Source: Erodium maritimum (lineage: Eukaryota > Streptophyta > Magnoliopsida > Geraniales > Geraniaceae). Taken from it: 64,000 bases of DNA. Location: the NCBI GenBank assembly GCA_963921825.1, contig OY997588.1, forward strand, positions 51,406,803 through 51,470,802, given 5' to 3'. Numbering within the stretch: the first letter of the stretch is position 1; each line of letters opens with the position of its first letter. A model generated the notes under the pieces. It did not search any database. It was not told the origin of the DNA and was given only the letters and a program-made list of their open reading frames with translations. Shown here piece after piece: positions 22,490 to 33,648 of the stretch. Made by a program: the position numbers and the translations under genes.

Positions 22490-23435
22490 GGGCGTCAGTT
22501 TTATTGGATACCGGGATGTCACACTCGTTTATTTGTCGAGTGGTGCTGAGAGGTTGAGGCTGAGTTTAGAGCCGTTGAGTCCACCCCTGCGTCTGGACAC
22601 GCCGGTTAGTGTGAGGTGGTGTTGACTAGGGTCGGCCGTGCCTGCGGAGTTGGAGAAGCGAACCGATACAGGAGGTTCGAGAGAGGGCTCAAGAGCCCTG
22701 ATGCTGGATCAAGTCCTCACCCCGAGGATTCGGGTATGTCGTAGTTGGTAAGCACGATAACGGTAGAGGAGCGAGGTCTCTCCTGAGGAGTTGAGCGGGT
22801 TGCACAATAGAAATGGGGGCACGTCACGATGGGTGTCGTGAGCGGTTAGCCGAGTTCGCCCATAACAACAGCTTTCAGTCCAGTATCATGATGGCACCGT
22901 TCGAAGCGTTGTATGGTAGGCCGGGCCGATCGCCCGTGTGCTGGGCAGAAGTGAGGAATAAGAGGTTACTGGGTCTAGAACTGGACCGAGAGACAGCTGA
23001 GTCGGTCGTGCCAAAGCGTGAGCGGTTGAAGACTGCGCAGAGTCAGCAGGAGCTATGCTGACTGACGGCGCCGACCTCTCGAGTCCGCAGTCGGTGACCA
23101 TGTATCCCTGGAGGTGAGTCCGAAGGGTGGACTGGTGCGTTTCAACCGCGGCGGAGGCGGGTTAGCCCCGCGGTGTATCGGGCCTGTCGAGGTCTTGAGT
23201 ACGTTTTTGAGTGGGCGGATGTCGAGGTAACAGGTGATGTCCCGTGTAAGGAGAAACCGATGTGGGAAAGGGATCCACGAGAGCAGGTCCTGCGCGGAAA
23301 GGTTATCCGCTTAGAATGGTGTTGTGGCGACACCACGAGGCCGAGTCGACTTGGGAACGCGAGGACGAGGTTCGCGCGAAGTACCCCGACCGGTTCGACT
23401 CCTGAAGTGCGTCGTTTTAAATTTCGTGGACGAAA
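22490..23435 (+). pseudogene. Tekay-like pol remnant: protease scrap joined to integrase C-terminus
   Basis: 22495-22620 matches the protease region (AERLRLSLEPLSPPLRLDTP, compare AERLGLSLEPLSPPLCLDTP in the minus-strand element), with the catalytic Asp-Thr-Gly region out of frame and altered. From 22813 the frame jumps to the integrase end (AEFAHNNSFQSSIMMAPFEA, LYGRPGRSPVCWAE). Near 23200-23330 follows the chromodomain-like tail (DPREQVLRGKVIRLEW). RT and RNase H are missing altogether. It encodes nothing functional. Confidence 0.7.
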
Positions 23436-23439
23436 TTCC

Positions 23440-23454
23440 TTTAAGGGGGTAGAT
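23440..23454 (+). other. Polypurine tract of the deleted Tekay-like element
   Basis: TTTAAGGGGGTAGAT directly precedes the LTR start TGTAATAACC at 23455. The same tract is inverted at 27794-27808. Confidence 0.85.
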
Positions 23455-26258
23455 TGTAATAACCACTCCTGGTCAACGCCAGTCTAATCTGCGAAAAATC
23501 GGAAAATTTAAAATAGAAAAAAGAAGAGAAGTGTTTAGAGAGAGAAGGATAAGGAGAAGAAGAGAGAAAAGGGAGGAAGCTAGGGTTTGGAGGCACTATT
23601 CACGTCATCTAACCCTTGGATCGTCTCAAAGTTCGAAGAATCAAACTCTCCTCGTCTTCCTCTACGGTAATCACCAAACCGATCATCGTTTTGCTAAATC
23701 TCAAATGTTAGGGTTTGGTTAAAATGAGTAGTTTAGGGTTGTTTTGAGGTTTGGGGCTTGTTGGAGAAGGTTTGGAGACGTTTGGAGGTGAAGGAGCACG
23801 TTTTCCGGTGACCGGGAGCTCGGGAGGAGCTCCAGCCACCATATAGGGTGGTCGGCCACCATGTGAGGTGGCTGGCCGGAGCTAGGGCCGGCCACCACCA
23901 TGGTGGGATGGGCCCCAAAGTTCCCTAGCCACCCACGGCCAAGCTTGGCCGGGTGGGGCCCACGTGCTCGGGTGAACGGGTTTTGTGTTCGGGTGGTTTA
24001 GAACGTTCCCCGGACCATTTATCCATAACCGAATCGAAATTTGGAATTAAAATGCGAAAGTTGTAATTATCGGGTTTAGGAACTTGAAACGCTAATTAAT
24101 TGACTTGGAAGTCGGAATTCGATTCTGTCAAGTACATTGGGACCCTTGAATTATTCTAAGACCGTAGAAACGAAAACTAGAATTTTTGGAGCCCCGGAAG
24201 GGCATTTACAAAACCCGGGTAGATTCGCCATGTCGGGCGAATCGGGCCTTTACGGGTCCCTTATCGACAATGTCGAGTAATTGGGAAGTTTGGGAGTCAT
24301 CGACATTGTCGGGGTTAAGTTTGGGCATCAAGTTTAATGATTTTCAGTTTATTCCTGCGAGTTGTTAAGTGCCTTAAAATTGTGTTCTTTTAGATCATGC
24401 CATGGACCGAGGCAAGGGAAGCTGGGTGAGTGACTGAGATCATCACCGGAGCTCGTTGGTTGGCTTTTGGAAAACACGCACGAGGTAGGGAAAAGTAGCC
24501 GGATCTCGGCCCTGACTAGGGAAAGTTAACAGTAGAAATGCATGTGACCCTGGGGTGTCGTGGGTTAAGTAGGTTTATCGAATATTAGAAAGGCGTGATA
24601 CAAGAACGTAGCGAATATCAGAAAAGCATGTGATACTTAGTAGTGTCGTAGGAACAGAAAACTTAGCGATGTTAGAATTAACGGAGGCATATGACCATGC
24701 CCGGAGGTTGATTGTGAACTTATCGATATTAGGAGTACTGGAGGCATATGACCATGCCCGGAGGTTGATTATGAAACTGGTTATATTAGAACTGTTGGAG
24801 GCATTGGTTATGCCGGAGGTTGTTGTGCTTTATTGTTGGTGTCTTGGGTGGCCATGAGAGCCCGTGCTTTATTATTGGTGTCTTGGGTGGCCATGAGAGC
24901 CCGTGCTATTATTGTTGAGTCTTGGGTGGCCTTGAGAGCCCGTGTTATTATTGTTGAGTCTTGGGTGGCCATGAGAGCCCGTGTTATTAATTGTGTCTTG
25001 GGTGTCCATGAGAGCCCGTACTTTACTGTTGGAGTTTTGGGTGGCCATGAGTGCCCGTGGGGTTGTCGAACCCGTGTCTTTACCTTTGGTGTTTTGGGAA
25101 GCCATGAGTGCCTGTGGGGTTGTTGAACCCGTGTCTTTACCTTTGGTGTTTTGGGTGGCCATGAGTGCCCGTGGGGTTGTCGAACCCGTGTGTTTACCTT
25201 TGGTTTTTGGGTGGCCATGAGTGCCCGTGGGGTTGTTGAGTCCGTGTTTTACGGTTGGTGTCTTGGGTGGCCATGAGTGCCCGTGGAGTGCTGAACTTGT
25301 GTTGTTGTTGTTGTTGAACTTTGTTTGTGGTTGTGATTGTGATTGTGGTTACCTGAGGTTGGGGGCCCGCTTCATGAAACGGGGGTCTACGAGCACACGC
25401 GTCTGCATGTTCAGACGGGGTAGGGGGCCCGCCCATCAAGAAAGGGGTCCTGGCCGCGCGTGTGTGGTTTGGGGGTGTGAGCATTCTTTGGCTGGCTTAC
25501 GAGTTAGAGTCTCGGTAAGTTGCGAGCATTCTTTGGCTGGCCTGACCGAGTTAGAGTCTCGGGAGGTTGCGAGCGTTCTTTGGCTGGCCTGATCGAGTGA
25601 GAGTCTCGGGAGATTGCGAGCGTTCTTTGGCTGGCCTGACCGAGTTAGAGTATCGGGAGGTTGCGAGCGTTCTTTGGCACTGAGCAACTAGCAGGAATGC
25701 GATCCTTTGTGATCTTGTTTGGTGTGCGATCCTTTGTGATCTTGTTTGGTGTTGCGTAGTATTTCTGTCGTGTCTTTGGAGGAGGTCGTCAATGGTTGTG
25801 TCAGGTTTACATCACGAGTCCGAGTGTTGAGTCTGTTGAGGAAGGTAACTGTTGTGTGTCATTCGAGTACATGGGTTGGGGATGGTATTCCCGGTGTTGG
25901 GTTGGTTTCGGGTGTTACCCGCATTGTCTGCTAATTATGTCGTAGTCTGTCTGTTATCCGTGGTGGTGAGCGAACGATCACCCCTAGCTGCTTTTCCTAC
26001 AGGTACCGGTCGCAGGTTGGACTAGGGGAGCTGCTGAAGCTTGAAGAGCTAGGAGCGGGTTTCTGGGTTTTACTTTTCAGTCTAGTGACGGATACCTTGT
26101 TCTTTTCTCCACTTGTTATGACTTATTCTTGAGTTGTAAATATTATTTTGATTAACCAAATGGAGATTTTAAAGTGATTTATGTAAAAGGTTTCCAAATG
26201 TTTTATTATTTTTAATGTTCGCGTCCCGAGTTCGGTTTACTGAAATTGGGGCGTGACA
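23455..26258 (+). repeat. 3' LTR of the deleted Tekay-like element, complete, 2804 bp
   Basis: Runs from TGTAATAACCACTCC to GGGGCGTGACA. It contains a GA-rich segment with TAGGGTTT near 23580, the GATTCGCC hairpin (24222-24243), the 57-bp and 47-bp arrays, and a one-mismatch copy of the 18-bp palindrome (25965-25982). Confidence 0.9.
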
Positions 26259-27793
26259 ACATGCAATTCTACTGTTAACTTTCCCTAGTCAGGGCCGAGA
26301 TCCGGATACTTTTTCCTACCTCGTATATGTTCTCCAAAAGCTAACCAACAAGCTCTAGCATGATCTCAGTCACTCGCCTAGCTTTCCTTTCCCTCGGTCC
26401 GCAGCACGATCTAATAAGAACACAATTTTAAATACTTATAAGCTCGCAGACACAAACTGGAATTTAATAAACCTGACGCCCAAAAGTAACCCCGACAATG
26501 TCGATCACTCCCAAACTTCCCAATTACTCGACATTGTCGATAATGGACTTGGAAAAGCCCGATTCGCCCGACATGACGAATCTGCCCAGGTTTTGGAAAC
26601 GCCCTTCCGGGGCTCCGAAAATTAACGTTTTCGTTTCTACGGTCTTAGAATAATTCAAGGGTTCCTAGGCATTCGACGGAATCGAATTCCAACTTCCGAG
26701 TCATTTAATTAACGTTTCAAAGTTTCTAACCCGATAATCACAACTTTCGCATTTTAATTCCAAATTTCGATTCGGTTGTTGATAAATGACCCGGGGAACG
26801 TTCTAAACCACCCGAACACAAAACCCGAGCACCCGAGCACGTGGGCCCCACCCGGCCAACCATGGCCGAGGGTGGCTAGGGCTTTTTGGGCCCGGCCCAC
26901 CATGGTGGTGGCCGGTCCTAGCTCCGGCCAGCCCCCTATGGTGGCCCGGCCACCCCCCTATGGTGGCCGGAGTTCCTCCCGAGCTCCCGGTCGCCGGAAA
27001 ACGTCCCCCTTCACCCCAAAACGTCTCCAACGATCCCCAACCTCAATACAACCCTAGACTAATAGTTTCAAACCAAAACCTAATTTTAGAAAATGACAAA
27101 TCGAAGATCGGTTTGGTGATTACCGTAGAGGAAGATGATGAGAGTGTGAATCTCCAAGCTTTGAGACGATCCAAGGGTGGAAGACGTGAATAGTGATACA
27201 AAACCCTAACCCTAGCTCTCTTCTTCTCCCCTTTCCTCCTTCTCCTTCTCTCTCTACTTCTCTCTTCTTTTCTATTCTTTTTTCTTTTTTTTTTCAAGTT
27301 GGCCGAACCCCCCTTGTAGTCTTCTCTCCTTTTCCCCCCAAAAACCTAACACCACCACTTGTGTGACAAGTGGCAAAGTGGGTCCCACACCTTTTCGGGA
27401 TAGATATTTTCCAATCAGATTCGCGAAAATCGGACGTTTCGGGCCCCGAACGGGCACTTTTTCCAAGAAATTGCGAAACTTCACGGGCTACAAGGAAATG
27501 GCTCAACTAAGACCGCTGCGACGACGGCTAAGCTTTTTGGATCCAAAACGGTCCTCGAATGGACCAAAACGTCGCTCGGTTGACTTTTCCAGCGAAAAGT
27601 CAACATTTCCTAAATTGATCAGAAAGTTGCCCTGAGTCCCCCGAAACTCACTTTGGTCGATATCGGGGTCATCTTAAGTCCGTGATGACCCTCGGGGTCA
27701 ATTTAGGTTCAATTAAGTGTCTGTCTTAAAAATTTTAAATTTTTTTTTGTTTTTCGCAGGTTTGACTGTCGTTGACCGGGATTGGTTATTACA
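26259..27793 (-). repeat. 3' LTR of the chromovirus, truncated
   Basis: Corresponds to 34997-36486 of the 5' LTR, so about 1.35 kb at its left side is missing. The break coincides exactly with the end of the plus-strand element at 26258. Confidence 0.85.
27201..27295 (-). promoter_or_regulatory. Telo-box plus CT-rich tract in the LTR (candidate promoter or 5' UTR)
   Basis: AAACCCTAACCCTA at 27201-27214 is followed by about 80 bp of almost pure C/T (GA-rich in element sense). The same pair is at 35933-36020. Telo-boxes with pyrimidine or GA tracts are known near starts of plant translation-machinery genes. A role in LTR transcription is inferred. Confidence 0.4.
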
Positions 27794-27808
27794 ATCTACC
27801 CCCTTAAA
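27794..27808 (-). other. Polypurine tract of the chromovirus
   Basis: Reads TTTAAGGGGGTAGAT on the minus strand next to the LTR boundary. Confidence 0.85.
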
Positions 27809-28245
27809 GGAATTTCGTCCGCGAAATTTAAAACAGACGTACCTTGGGAAACGAACAAGGCGGGGTACTTCGCGCGAACCTCGTCCTCACGCTCCCAATT
27901 CGAATCAGCTCCGTGATGCTTCCATTGTACACGTACTAGGCGGATAATCTTGCCTCCCTGAAGGACCTGCTCCCGTGTGTCCATGATTCGAACCGGCTGC
28001 TCCTCATAAGAGACATCGTCAGCCACCTCGATATCGGTCCACTCAATGACGTGGGAGGGGTCCGCATTGTACTGCCGCAACTGGGACACGTGGAAGACGT
28101 CATGAACTCTCCCAAGTTGCGGTGGTAAAGCCAGACGATAAGCCACTGCTCCCACTCTGCCCAAGATCTCGAACGGGCCAATGTACCACGGAGACAACTT
28201 GCCCCCGCTGCGTCTGAACCGTACCAGTCCCTTCCTCGGGCTCAC
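27796..28245 (-). pseudogene. Integrase C-terminus and chromodomain-like tail
   Basis: The frame encodes the post-core integrase region (LSPWYIGPFEILGRVGAVAY, VHDVFHVSQLRQYNADPSHV). It then has a tail with VRIMDTREQVLQGGKIIRL, VQWKHHG and WEREDEVRAKYPALF. This tail resembles the group II chromodomains of Tekay/Del elements, proposed to direct integration to heterochromatin. Group II domains lack some aromatic methyl-lysine cage residues, so reader function is uncertain. This part is continuous over 149 codons but is cut off from the integrase core by a frame break at about 28246. Confidence 0.8.
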
Positions 28246-29173
28246 CTTCAGAACACGTGATCACCGACTACGAATTCAAGACGTCGACGCCGTCTGTCGG
28301 CATAGCTCTTCTGCCGACTCTGCGCGGTCTTCAACCGCTCGCGTATCAGCGCGACCTTCTCTTTCGTCTCTCTGACAAGATCTGGCCCCAGCAGACTCTT
28401 GTCCCCCACCTCTGCCCAACACACTGGCGATCGACACGACCTCCCATACGATGCCTCGAACGGTGCCATCCCAATACTAGCTGGTAGCTGTTGTTGTAGG
28501 CGAACTCGGCCAAGGGCAGGTGGGTCTCCCACGATCCCCTGAAATCCAGCACACATGCCCGCAGCATGTCTTCCAAGATCTGAATAGTGCGCTCGGACTG
28601 ACCGTCTGTCTGGGGATGGTGAGCTGTACTGAGTAGAACCTCGGTCCCCAATGCACCCTGCAGACTCGGCCAAAACTTGGACGTGAAACGAGGATCCCTG
28701 TCAGACACTATCGACACAGGGATCCCATGGAGACACACTATCTCATGAATGTACATGCCGCTCAACTTGTCGACCGGATCAGTCATCCTCATAGCCAGGA
28801 AATGGGCCGACTTGGTCAACCGGTCGACTACTACCCACACGGCGCCGTTTCCCTTCGGCGATCTCGGAAGCCCACACACGAAGTCCATCGTAATATGCTC
28901 CCACTTCCATTGGGCAATCGGCAGTGGCTGCAACAATCCTGCGGGACGCTGATGTTCGGCCTTCACCTGCTGACAGACGAGACATCTCGACACAAAATCT
29001 GCGACTGCTCTCCGCACCCCACGCCACCAGAAGTGCCGCCTGATGTCACGGTACATCTTGGTGCCCCCCCGGGTGCAATGTGAGATGCGAATGATGTGAC
29101 TCACGCAACACGTCGTCTCTACAATTGCCCGGCACGAACAACCCTCCTCGATACCGTAACCCCCAATCTGCAC
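28246..29173 (-). pseudogene. Chromovirus integrase zinc domain and catalytic core
   Basis: 28346-29173 carries the HHCC zinc domain (histidines in HIIRISHCT, cysteines in SRCLVCQQVKAEHQRP). The core has all three acidic residues in place: MDFVCGLPRS, IVSDRDPRFTSKFW and TDGQSERTIQ. A frame change near 28460 continues into 28248-28673 (GMAPFEASYGRSCRSPVCWA). Upstream, a frame change in the C8 run near 29063 separates it from RNase H. Catalytic residues survive, so decay is mainly by indels. Confidence 0.82.
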
Positions 29174-30743
29174 TGATCTCCCAACCTACTATCTCGTCAC
29201 CGCTGACGACCCTCTCTCGGATCTCTGCCGTCTCGACGTCCTCCGACTGCGCCTCCAACACTTGGGCAAGCAGTGAGGGCTGAGCTACTAGTGAGCACAT
29301 GGCCACGCCAACGGTAACCTCCTCTAGCTCAAGCCCGAACGTGCTCAACTCCCCCATCATGTCCCACTCTTGGACTGATATGCTGGCGAGGCTCGGAACC
29401 GACTTCCTACTTAAGGCGTCGGCGACCACGTTCGCCTTACCCGGATGGTAGTGTAGCTCAAAGTCGTACTCCTCGTGTAGCTCCATCCATTGCCGCTGGC
29501 GCATGTTCAGGTCTCGCTGGGAAAATATGTACTTGAGGCTCTTGTGATCCGAGAACACCTGAAACCCCTCGCCATACAGATAGTACCGCCAGCCCTTTAG
29601 CGCGAACACGACTGCTGCTAACTCCAAGTCGTGGGTAGGGTAGTTGCGCTCGTGTGTCTTCAACTGTCTGGAGCCATAAGCCACAACTCTGCCCAACTGC
29701 ATCAGTACGCAGCCCAATCCCTCTCCGGACGCATCACAGTAGACATCATACCCGATCCCTCGCTCTGGCACTACCAGCACTGGAGCGGTAGTCAGACGAG
29801 TCTTCAACTCCGTGAATGCACGCCCACAATCCTCTGTCCACACAAACCGGACTCTCTTGCGCGTCAACAGAGTCATCGGCGCGGCTAGTCGCGCAAAGTC
29901 CTGGACAAATCGCCGATAATAGCCCGCCAATCCCAGAAAGTTGCGGATCTCGAAGACACTCGTGGACCGTGCCCACTTCGAAACAGCGTCAATCTTCAAT
30001 GGATCGACCAGTATACCTTCACGGGACACGATGTGACCGAGGAATTTCACCTCAGCGAGCCAGACCTCGCACTTCTCCAGGTTGGCATATAGCTGATGCT
30101 CGCGGAGTAGTTTCAGAACAGTCCTCAGATGCACCTCATGTGGCGCCTCGCTCTGCGAATAGATCAGGATGTCGTCTACGAACACCACCACAAACTGATC
30201 TAAGTACGGCCGGAATATACTGTTCATTAGATCCATGAACGCTGCAGGTGCGTTCGTTAGTCTGAATGACATCACCAGGAACTCGTAGTGCCCATAGCGT
30301 GTCCGGAATGCAGTCTTTGCGACGTCCCCCTCTCAGACTCACAACTGGTAGTAACCGGATCGCAGATCGATCTTCGAGAAGCATGTCGACCCTCTCAACT
30401 GGTCGAACAAGTCATCGATCCTCGACATCGGGTATCGGTTCTTCACCGTGACCCGGTTCAGCTTCCGGTAATCTATACACATCCGTAGCTCTCCACTCTT
30501 CTTCTTCACGAAGAGTGTTGGTGCTCCCCACGGCGATACACTCGGACGGATAAACCCCTTCTGCTGAAGCTCCTCGAGCTGGCGCTTCAGCTCAGTCAAC
30601 TTTGCCGGCGCAAACCTGTAAGGCGCCATCGATATCGCCGCCGTTCCCGGCACTAGGTCAATCCCGAACTCCACCTCACGAACCGGTGGAAACCCGCTCA
30701 ACTCCTCAAGAAAGACCTCAGGGAACTCGCATACCACTCGCAT
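29046..30743 (-). pseudogene. Chromovirus reverse transcriptase and RNase H
   Basis: The RT starts with [20 protein letters not shown] and [18 protein letters not shown], followed by [17 protein letters not shown] and [13 protein letters not shown]. Two in-frame TGA codons then lie within 30330-30345, each at a site where related RTs have Arg, consistent with CGA to TGA change at CpG. The frame reopens through [11 protein letters not shown] (catalytic Asp pair intact). RNase H follows with [37 protein letters not shown] and [12 protein letters not shown], then the DALSRK end. Apart from the stops this long region is well preserved. Confidence 0.85.
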
Positions 30744-31378
30744 ACTTCCTCCATTGTGGACAACGCCGACAGAAGAACCCCGCTCTTACTACCCAGAACA
30801 CACTTCACCGTCGTGTTGCCTGCTGACACTCTCACTCGTCGTCTGTAGCAATAGATATTGGCTCGGTAACTCGACAACCATTCCATTCCCAAGATTACAT
30901 CAAAAGTCGTCATTCCCAATACGAGAAGATTACCAGGGCAAGGACAGTCTGCGACTCTAATTTCGCAGGCACGACAGACCCTAGTCAACGACACTCCACC
31001 CCCAACTGGGGTGTCCAGGCACAGGGGTGGACTCAACGGCTCTAAGCTCAACCCCAACCTCTCCGCACAACTCAACGAAATAAACGAGTGCGACGCCCCG
31101 GTATCAAATAAGAATAACACCCATAAATGATACAATAAACACGTACCCTGGATGGTCTCGCAATACGTGGTAGATCTTGGGGCCCGAGAGTCGGTAACTG
31201 CGTACACTCTCCCCTGCAAGGCCTGCTGCCTCTGACCCAGCGCACTGGCTGCTGAATACCCAGGTCTCTGCTGCTGTCTCGGAACAGGCGCGCTCGTAGA
31301 CGGCCGTGAGAACCTCGATTGCTGACTCTGACGAGGGCGACCCCTAGGTGACTGTCCTGTGCGCGACTGCTGCGGTCG
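30698..31378 (-). pseudogene. Chromovirus aspartic protease
   Basis: Shares the frame of the second half of gag but is separated from it by an in-frame TAG at 31379-31381. The active site VLFLFDTGASHSFISLS is intact, followed by LGLSLEPLSPPLCLDTPVGG and VILGMEWLSSYRANI. The frame is lost near 30740 in a short repeated GTATGCGAGTGG sequence, where RT continues in another frame. A normal element would have gag, protease and pol in one polyprotein. Confidence 0.82.
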
Positions 31379-32571
31379 CTACGCTGACGTTGCCTTCAAC
31401 CACTCATAGCATCTGGCGATAGTGTGCCCAACCCGGCCGCACCGGAGACACCTGGCCTCGTCGGCTCTCGACCCCGTGTCCATCGGACACTCTCGCTGCA
31501 TGTGGCCTAGCTGCCCGCAGCCATAGCATCTCAGCTGTCTCTCTGAAGCGACTGGCCCCACTGATGCTACCGACCCCAGTTGTCTCGCTCCACCCTGATG
31601 AGACTGTGGTCGGAAGAACCCCGTGGTCCTCTGCCTCCTCGGGTCTCGTGACTCGGACGGCCCTGCAAAGCTAGTCGGCCGCTGTCGAACCTCGCGGGTC
31701 CTGGCCGCATCTCGGATACCCTGCTCTACTGTCGCTGCAGTGTCCACGAGCTCTGAATACTTCCGCAACCTCAAGGCGAGGACCCTATCTCGAATCACTG
31801 GTCTCAGTCCCCCCTCGAACCGCAGGCAACGGTTCTGCTCGGTCGCCACCATCTCGGGCGCGAATCTGGTCAAGGCCGTGAATCTGGCCTCGTATTCTGC
31901 CACTGACATCCCCTCCTGCTGCAGATCCAGGAACTGTTGATGTCGGTCCAACCGAGCCGACTCGGAAAGTATTGTGCCAGAAAAACCGTCCGGAAGATGG
32001 CGTAGTCGTGCCCGACGATGTCCCTCACACGCCCCCACCAGTGGTATGCGATGTCCCTCAGCTGGTGAACTACGAAGGACACTCTGCGGCGGCCATCCTC
32101 GATACCTGATGTATCCAGGTCCCGCGTGACCTGCTCTAGCCACCTCTCGGCTAGGTCGGGGTTCGGCTCCCCGACAAATGTAGGTATTCCTAGCTTCAGG
32201 AAGTCCAGCAGGGTCCGGGCCGTATGGTCCTCTACCTGAGCGGGCCTCACTGGGGCTGCTGCTGCCTCCGGAGCTGGCGATGCTGACTCTCGACTGGCGA
32301 TGATCGCCACCAAACTCTGTAATGTCCTAGTCAGCTCATCCAGGGCAGTCGTAACGGGAGGGTCTGCGACCGGCGGGACGCTGGGCGTGCCCGTAGATGG
32401 TCCTGCATCGCTCCTCCTGTCCTCACCGACAGGAGTACCCTGCGCCTCTGCATATTCGGCGGGCTCAACGGTGGGCACCCGTCCTGGTGTCCCTGCTGAC
32501 CGTCCCCGCCTGCCTCGCGCGGGCGCCCGTCCCCGTGTCCCTGCTGACCGTCCTCGTCTGCCACGAGCCAT
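31379..32571 (-). pseudogene. Chromovirus gag with two zinc knuckles
   Basis: The start ATG at 32571 opens an Arg/Gly-rich N-terminus with a repeated GRRGRSAGT unit. The capsid-like retrotransposon gag domain follows (IPTFVGEPNPDLAERWLEQV, IAYHWWGRVRDIVGHDYA, FLAQYFP). A one-base loss near 31968, just after QYFP, shifts the frame. The second frame continues with DRHQQFLDLQQEGMSVAEYE, then a basic segment and two CCHC knuckles, CYGCGQLGHMQREC and CLRCGRVGHTIARC. It ends at the TAG 31379-31381. Gag would form the particle and bind RNA. Confidence 0.85.
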
Positions 32572-33633
32572 GTCTCAGTATCCTCTACACGGATACACGC
32601 AAACATTTAGTTTAGGAACTTATATAACGACGACATGCTCATAAAATACTAGCGTACTCGTTACTAAACGTCACACCGCTCACGCTATTTATACTTTAAT
32701 TACAATAATACGTAAGAGAAACCTCAATTAAACCGCACACCCGTGCACCAAGCCACGCAACAACAAACCTAACCGCACCACGAAACAAACAAAACGATTT
32801 TTTTTTTGAAAGTTATTGACTGGAGCAGGCCGGCAAGTGGGCCGGGTCGTGCTCCATTCTGGGCCGGCACGCCAGCCGGGCCGTGCCAGCTTCCGGGCCG
32901 GCACGCCAGCCGGGCCGTGCCAGCTTCCGGGCCGTGCCAGCTTCCGGGCCGGCACGCCAGCCGTGCCGTGTCGCTTACCGGGCCGGCAACCCAGCCGTGC
33001 CGTGTCGCTCACCGTGCCGGCAGCCCAACCGTGCCGTGTGGCTTACCGGGCCGGCAACCAAGTCGTGCCGTGCCGCCTTCTGGGCCGACACGCCAGCCGT
33101 GCCGTGTTGCTTACCGGGCCGGCAAGCAAGACGGACCATTTCAGCTTCCGCCAAGTCACTCAACCTCAATCACAAGTCACTCAACCTCAATCATAAGCCA
33201 ACCCGGCCAAGCAACAACAACGACACTCGCCCACCGGGCCAACCAAAGTCGAACCTTGCCCACCGGGCCAATCAATTTCAAAGCACGCCCACAGGGCTAA
33301 TCAGATTTTTAAAACCTTATTTCTTGACATCAGGTAGTTACAACCCGGTCCAGGCGTCCCCGAACTACATTGTATTCACTTGATATTAACACCGTCACGC
33401 TCGACCACAGGGGCGCCCCTGAGTCGAGTCGCGACAGTTTAAAAATGTTTCACGCAGCTACACACAAACAGTATGCCAGTAACCCCGTACTGCACATACA
33501 CACAAACACAACAGGACTCAAAACACAACGGGTATACACACGGTTCCGACCTGCGTACCCAATGCACGTCGGGACCTTACTGACTCGACTCTCCCCACCT
33601 AATTGACGTACAGTCCGAGGTGTGAAACCTCGA
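32572..33633 (-). other. Chromovirus leader with GC-rich and proline-codon-like tandem repeats
   Basis: 32820-33140 is an array of about nine units near 36 bp built on GGGCCGGCACGCCAGCCG and CCGTGCCAGCTTCC. 33220-33300 holds units of GCCCACCGGGCCAATCAA. Open frames across the array (up to 166 codons, Pro/Arg/Ala-rich, on both strands) follow the repeat and are not credible genes. 33140-33220 and 33300-33633 show no other feature. Confidence 0.7.
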
Positions 33634-33645
33634 GCTCTGATACCA
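33634..33645 (-). other. Primer-binding site (initiator-Met tRNA) of the chromovirus
   Basis: Reads TGGTATCAGAGC on the minus strand, three bases from the LTR boundary at 33649. Confidence 0.87.
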
Positions 33646-33648
33646 AGC

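Larger units (their letters stand above)
18305..26258 (+). mobile_element. Tekay-like Ty3 element, internally deleted
   Basis: A plus-strand element with a 5'-truncated 5' LTR (18305-20842), primer site, a 2.6-kb internal region and a complete 3' LTR (23455-26258). The internal region is less than half of the 5.9 kb in the element at 27794-33648: gag, RT, RNase H and most of integrase are gone, leaving leader repeats, a protease scrap and the integrase C-terminus. The 3' LTR ends exactly at GTGACA and abuts the middle of an opposite LTR at 26259. This suggests it inserted into that LTR before rearrangement removed the left flank. Confidence 0.8.

Noticed and set aside
29631..30238. Plus-strand frames opposite the chromovirus RT
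   Set aside because: Antisense to RT and RNase H with clear motifs on the minus strand.
32806..33383. Overlapping Pro/Arg/Ala-rich frames of 126-166 codons
   Set aside because: Produced by GC-rich leader repeats in several frames at once; no recognised protein features.
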